A DNA stretch of 10,000 nt, taken from positions 3,767,501 to 3,777,500 of the forward strand of contig WPIO01000013.1 of assembly GCA_009760855.2 (NCBI GenBank), written 5' to 3'. Source of the stretch: Cristatella mucedo (taxonomy: Eukaryota; Bryozoa; Phylactolaemata; Cristatellidae). Under the pieces are notes generated by a model. It searched no databases. It saw nothing but the letters and a program-made list of their open reading frames with translations, and had not been told where the DNA came from. Within the stretch, counting starts at the first letter, position 1, and each line of letters opens with the position of its first letter. Shown piece by piece: positions 7,106 to 10,000 of the stretch. A program made the position numbers and the translations under genes.

Positions 7106-7664
7106 GCGCTCGAGCGAGTCTTTGACTCTGTGGTCACGGATTTGGATTCTGCTAGGTATAGGGGTCTTTTCTACGGTCGCCCGACATCGCACATGCAATC
7201 GAACCACCCGGCACCCTAGCTGGGCTTGGAAGGGCCGTCTAATAAACTTTTAGGCAACCTATAACCTCGTAAGCTCGAGACGTCTCTCGTCCTTCATGAA
7301 CCAAGCAGGCCGGTCAGCCGCATTGAACAGCTGGCATCGTCCACCTTTTGATGGCAGTACTTTCGGCGAGTAACTTCGGACTTTGGGCCAACGTATTGCT
7401 GAGGGAGATCTTTAGCAATCAGAGGCGTGGCAAGGGGCGTGACAAGGGGCGTGGCAGGGGCGTGGCATGGGGCGTGGCAGGGGCCAGAGGAGCCAAGGAG
7501 AAAGCCACGAGAAGCACAAGATGGATGGTGTGAAATGTTGTTGTAAAACATTTGCATGTCGAAATACCTAATGCTAATCTTGATCACAACCAAGTCCAAG
7601 TCCTTGTTTCAATGGACTTGAATATTGCTTTCTGAGCTGGTTAAGCATGATTACGGACTTAGTC
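7106..7664. other. Unassigned DNA between two LINE 3' copies
   Basis: Apart from the minisatellite, no gene or element is recognised. The minus-strand frame at 7007-7207 overlaps the RT in the wrong frame and continues into this segment. A B-box-like GGTTCGATTGC occurs on the minus strand near 7193-7203, without a partner A box. Confidence 0.45.
7422..7484. repeat. GGGGCGTGGCA minisatellite, about five units
   Basis: Units starting near 7422, 7434, 7446, 7457 and 7469 repeat GGGGCGTGGCA with an 11 or 12 bp period and small changes, ending in AGGGGCC. The unit matches the GC-box/CACCC type recognised by Sp1/KLF proteins. It lies in otherwise unassigned DNA between two LINE pieces. The minus-strand open frame here (repeats of CHAP/TPLATPL) is produced by the repeat. 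Confidence 0.85.
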
Positions 7665-7863
7665 CACTGTGCGTGCTGCCACTAACCATTTTTGCATGCT
7701 GACCTTGTGCGTGTCACCTCTAACCATGTTGTGCTTGTTGTCATTGAGCATGCTGCCAATAACTATTTAATCGTGCTTCCTTTGAAGCAAATGTAAAGTG
7801 CCTAGAAAGAGACTGAGTTCTCTGAGGGTGACATATAAAATGTATTATTATTATGATTATTAT
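7665..7863 (+). mobile_element. LINE 3' UTR and tail fragment, plus strand
   Basis: This matches the 3' end of the minus-strand LINE at 5871-6092 in opposite orientation. It has GCCACTAACCA, GCATGCTGACC, TCTAACCATGTTG and AGCAAATGTAAAG, then TGCCTAGAAAGAGACTGAG, TTCTCTGAGGGTGA and an ATT-rich tail (7843-7863). The outer hairpin stem is weakened by changes (GTGCC against GGGTGA). No coding part remains, so it is a very short 5'-truncated insertion. Its 3' end faces the SINE at 8155. Confidence 0.85.
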
Positions 7864-8154
7864 CAGGAGCTGTAGCTTGACGCTCTGGTGGCACACATGC
7901 GACGATAAGGCAACGCCGATGGCCCTTCAACCGCCGTGTATTCGACTGGCGCTCGAAGCACAACAAGCACAAGGCCGTTCACACCTCCGTCCGCGTTCCA
8001 ACAGCCCACCCCGTCCACTCGCCCCATCCTGCCTGCCACAGGTGGGCTGTGTCGCGTCAAGGGCAACAAGCCCTGCGTCAAGGGCAAGCCAGCGTGTCGT
8101 GGCTGAGCACCGACTCATTATTAGACCATAGAAATATATAAATGTAATTAATTT

Positions 8155-8283
8155 TGTATAGTGACCCAAGAGAACTTAATCTCTATTTAGGCGCTTCACA
8201 TATGCCTCGGGGCTCGAGCCCACGACCTCAGCCAGACCTTGGCCGGGGCGAGCACCTTAACCGCTGGACCAGACCAGCTCGGC
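8155..8283 (-). mobile_element. tRNA-derived SINE with LINE-like tail
   Basis: On the minus strand it reads GAGCTGGTCTGGTCCAGCGG then TTAAGGTGCTCGCC, which is the A-box-containing part of a tRNA-like head. It continues with a spacer and GAGGTCGTGGGCTCGAGCCC, whose GGCTCGAGCCC is the B box. It ends with ATATGTGAAGCGCC, TAAATAGAGATTAAG and TTCTCTTGGGTCACTATAC, followed by AT-rich sequence. The last third resembles the 3' end of the LINE at 5871-5950 (TGTAAAGCGCCTAGAAAGAG, TTGAGTTCTCTGAGGG). This is the usual build of a SINE that borrows the machinery of a partner LINE. The element lies directly 3' of the LINE2-like fragment. Confidence 0.72.
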
Positions 8284-8311
8284 GTACAAGCTTGGCTTAC
8301 TTAACTCTTTT

Positions 8312-9028
8312 TTATATCTCCGTCTGTAACTCTACAAAGCCATATAGACTATTGGGTGTTACGCAGGAGTTTTGTATAGCACACTCACAGCCTAAGCGGC
8401 TTTCGGTACGCATTCGGTAGCCAACAGACTTCGTCTCACGAAACAAAGAGGAAGTGGGAAGCATAGCAGAGTCAGGAGAGCAGTTGAGGTAGTGAGTAGC
8501 ATGCAAGTAGCAGCTCAAGACCGCTGAAAAGGATGAGCCATAGTCGGCAGTAGGAGAGGAATTGTCGTTGCGTAAGAATTGTGGAAGCGAGTTCCACAGT
8601 CTAGGACCTGCAGAGCTAAAGCTTCTGTCGCCAACTGTCTTTAAGCGGAGGAATGGGACAGCTAATTTATTGTCCACACAGGACCTGAGGAGGCTGAAAC
8701 CGATGCAGCAGTTCAGCTAGGTACGAAGGAGCCAAGCCGTGGCGGGCCTTGTGGGTCAGAGTAAGAACTTTGCTTTGAATCCTTTGCTCAACCGGCATCC
8801 ACTCTAGCTCTTTTAGCAAAGGAGACACGTGCTCAAACCTCTGGGACTTGAAGACTAGCCTTGCAGCCATATTCATAGTCAGCTGCAGTGGCCTAGTTGA
8901 TTTCTTTGGTAGCCCAGCCAAAAGGGAATTACAATAATCAAGCCGAGACAGAACTAAGGAGCTAGTTAAGTTCTGTGCTACGACAGCGCAGCTGTCATGG
9001 CTGGACACTTTTCAAGTGTCCAGCCATG
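8312..9028 (-). pseudogene. Second CR1/L2-type LINE fragment, RT C-terminus
   Basis: Minus-strand blocks in order are [71 protein letters not shown] and, after a frame change near 8680, LAVPFLRLKTVGDRSFSS and AGPRLWNSLPQFLRN. The same domain is present in the 5871-7105 element, but the sequence is clearly different (for example [15 protein letters not shown] against LHWLPVKQRIDFKVL), so this is a separate family. The endonuclease and RT catalytic part are missing. The 5' edge coincides with a perfect palindrome (8995-9029). Below about 8550 the reading is no longer recognisable and may be 3' UTR. No own tail is evident; a SINE lies directly next to its 3' end. Confidence 0.85.
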
Positions 9029-9029
9029 A
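8995..9029. repeat. Perfect 16-bp inverted repeat with 3-nt loop
   Basis: The arm TCATGGCTGGACACTT (8995-9010) and its exact reverse complement (9014-9029) are separated by TTC. The left arm is the start of the LINE reading frame on the minus strand; the right arm has no LINE-like continuation. Confidence 0.93.
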
Positions 9030-9129
9030 GGATATTGTCCAGAAATGAGAAAGGATTTTTTTAAACTGTGAAACAACCTGAGAGAAGTTGATGCTGCCAA
9101 GATGTCAAGACTCCGTTTTTATTCCTTTT

Positions 9130-9261
9130 TTGAATATTAGAAATTATATTATTAGATTATATTAAATTAGATTAGATTATATTAGATTAGATTATATTAA
9201 ATATTATATTATATTATTATATTGAATATTAGAAATTATATTATTATAATATTAGAAAGCA
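9130..9261. repeat. AT-rich low-complexity tract with a 25-bp direct repeat
   Basis: The tract is built from ATTAGATTATATT-like words. An identical 25-bp segment beginning TTGAATATTAGAAATT occurs at 9130-9154 and again at 9222-9246. Both sides also carry TTTTTATTC followed by a T-rich run (about 9116 and 9263), so a longer block may have been duplicated. Confidence 0.8.
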
Positions 9262-9279
9262 CCTTTTTATTCTTTTCAG

Positions 9280-10000
9280 GGTCAACTGTGAGGTGGGAAG
9301 AACTGAGCAAACTCTTAGCCTTCAATGTCGAACGTGACTGTGCAACAGGGTAGAGTGCAAGAGTGGAGGCTGTGCAAGCTATCAAGGATGGACTAAACAG
9401 CATTGTAGGTCTTTTGGAGCAACTGTCTGGGGAAACCAGCGGAACACTTTAAACAAGAAGTGAAGCTGGCAGTCTCCTACATCGTATTTTGAACTTTAAC
9501 ATTGAAACTTCTCTCAAGATGTTGGTCTCATGGCAGAGAGAAGATTTCAAGAATCATGAAGGACAGCATAGAATATCTCCGACAAAAAATAGGGTTTTCC
9601 GGAACATAGATCTTGATGCCAAATTTGGTTTCTTGTTCAAAGTTGATATAAGTTTCAAGACACTTGACCAAACCAAACTCTGCCCCCAATTTCTAGATCT
9701 TGAAGGCTTCTTATGTTCAGACATTGATAACACAGAGCTGTACATCAGAATATGTGACAATAAAATGCTTGCTGCCACACGTCACAACTCGGCACTAAAT
9801 ACGCCACAAGCCGCCGTCGTCAGTTACAGAGAAGATGTGTTTCGTAATTTGAAAGTTCCCTGGCAAGTTTTTCTCAATATGGCTGTATTAGTTGCCAGTT
9901 GTGACCGTTCCTTTAACAAGCTGAAGATAATCCTGTCTCACATGAAAGTATCAATGGGGTAGGATTGACTCTCCGATTTGGCCTTGTTAAGTATAGAGAA
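9280..10000 (+). pseudogene. hAT-family transposase remnant, C-terminal half (continues past window)
   Basis: A single frame runs from about 9279 to the window end. It reads STVRWEELSKLLAF, then ATG*SARVEAVQAIKDGLNS, EAGSLLHRILNF, FGFLFKVD, DIDNTELYIRI, and near the end VPWQVFLNMAVLVASCDRS, FNKLKIILSHMKVSMG*D* and LSDLALLSIE. The last block is the hAT C-terminal dimerisation region (family form: LTLPVTVASAERSFSKLK..LRSTMxQxRLxxLALLSIE) of the DUF4371/ZMYM-like hAT group. The front block matches the TRWSAR segment upstream of it. The frame contains stops at 9351, 9450, 9960 and 9966 but no visible frameshift. The 5' edge follows a splice-acceptor-like TTCTTTTCAG. The zinc finger and N-terminal catalytic part are absent here. 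The codon usage is AT-rich, unlike the Rh exons. The 157-codon open stretch at 9489-9962 is only the gap between two stops. Confidence 0.83.

Noticed and set aside
7855-8150. ORFs on both strands between the LINE tail and the SINE
   Set aside because: They overlap one another and show no motif; the short GTCAAGGGCAA duplication near 8056-8091 is the only pattern seen.
8154-8420. 88-codon plus-strand ORF
   Set aside because: It is read from the wrong strand of the SINE and the 3' part of the LINE fragment.
1-10000. CRISPR arrays, phage or bacterial operons
   Set aside because: There are no regularly spaced repeats with spacers, no ribosome binding sites and no compact gene arrangement; the window is animal-like throughout.

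Overview
This is a stretch of animal (invertebrate) nuclear genome. It has GT-AG spliced coding exons, long non-coding stretches, decayed non-LTR retrotransposons, tRNA-derived SINE-like pieces and a dead hAT transposase. Nothing looks bacterial or viral. The host coding exons use almost only G- or C-ending codons, which would fit a tick or other chelicerate, but the species cannot be fixed from the sequence.

Left part (1-2665): the last three coding exons of a Rh-type (Rhesus glycoprotein-like) ammonium transporter, plus strand, at 728-876, 981-1150 and 2469-2665. The junction phases fit together (phase 2, then phase 1). The joined reading has the family signature around the pore histidine ([13 protein letters not shown]), the last two membrane helices and an acidic C-tail with FWEVPDSEDE. 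The upstream exons lie outside the window. The introns hold tRNA-like SINE pieces and a possible CTCF-like site.

Middle (2666-5870): a GC- and CpG-rich region directly after the stop codon, probably the 3' UTR and flank, with a 21-C run and several short GC-rich tandem repeats. It is followed by a badly decayed CR1/L2-type LINE fragment (about 3690-4200, plus strand). About 1.7 kb follows in which only an AT-rich palindrome (4993-5026) stands out.

Right part (5871-10000): a mosaic of mobile elements. A 5'-truncated CR1/L2-type LINE lies on the minus strand (5871-7105) with reverse transcriptase motifs, a 3'-terminal hairpin and an ATT-repeat tail. A second copy of the same 3' end lies on the plus strand (7665-7863). 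A tRNA-derived SINE on the minus strand (8155-8283) carries a tail like that of the LINE. A second, different LINE fragment is on the minus strand (8312-9028), starting exactly at a perfect 16-bp palindrome. AT-rich low-complexity DNA follows, then the C-terminal half of a hAT-family transposase (about 9280 to the window end) in one frame with four stop codons.

The only gene likely to be functional here is the Rh transporter. The remainder is repeat-derived or unrecognised. The most interesting patterns are the 3' hairpin shared by LINE and SINEs, the palindrome at a LINE truncation point, the same-phase alternative donor in the Rh gene, and the hAT remnant whose stops all fit single C-to-T type changes.
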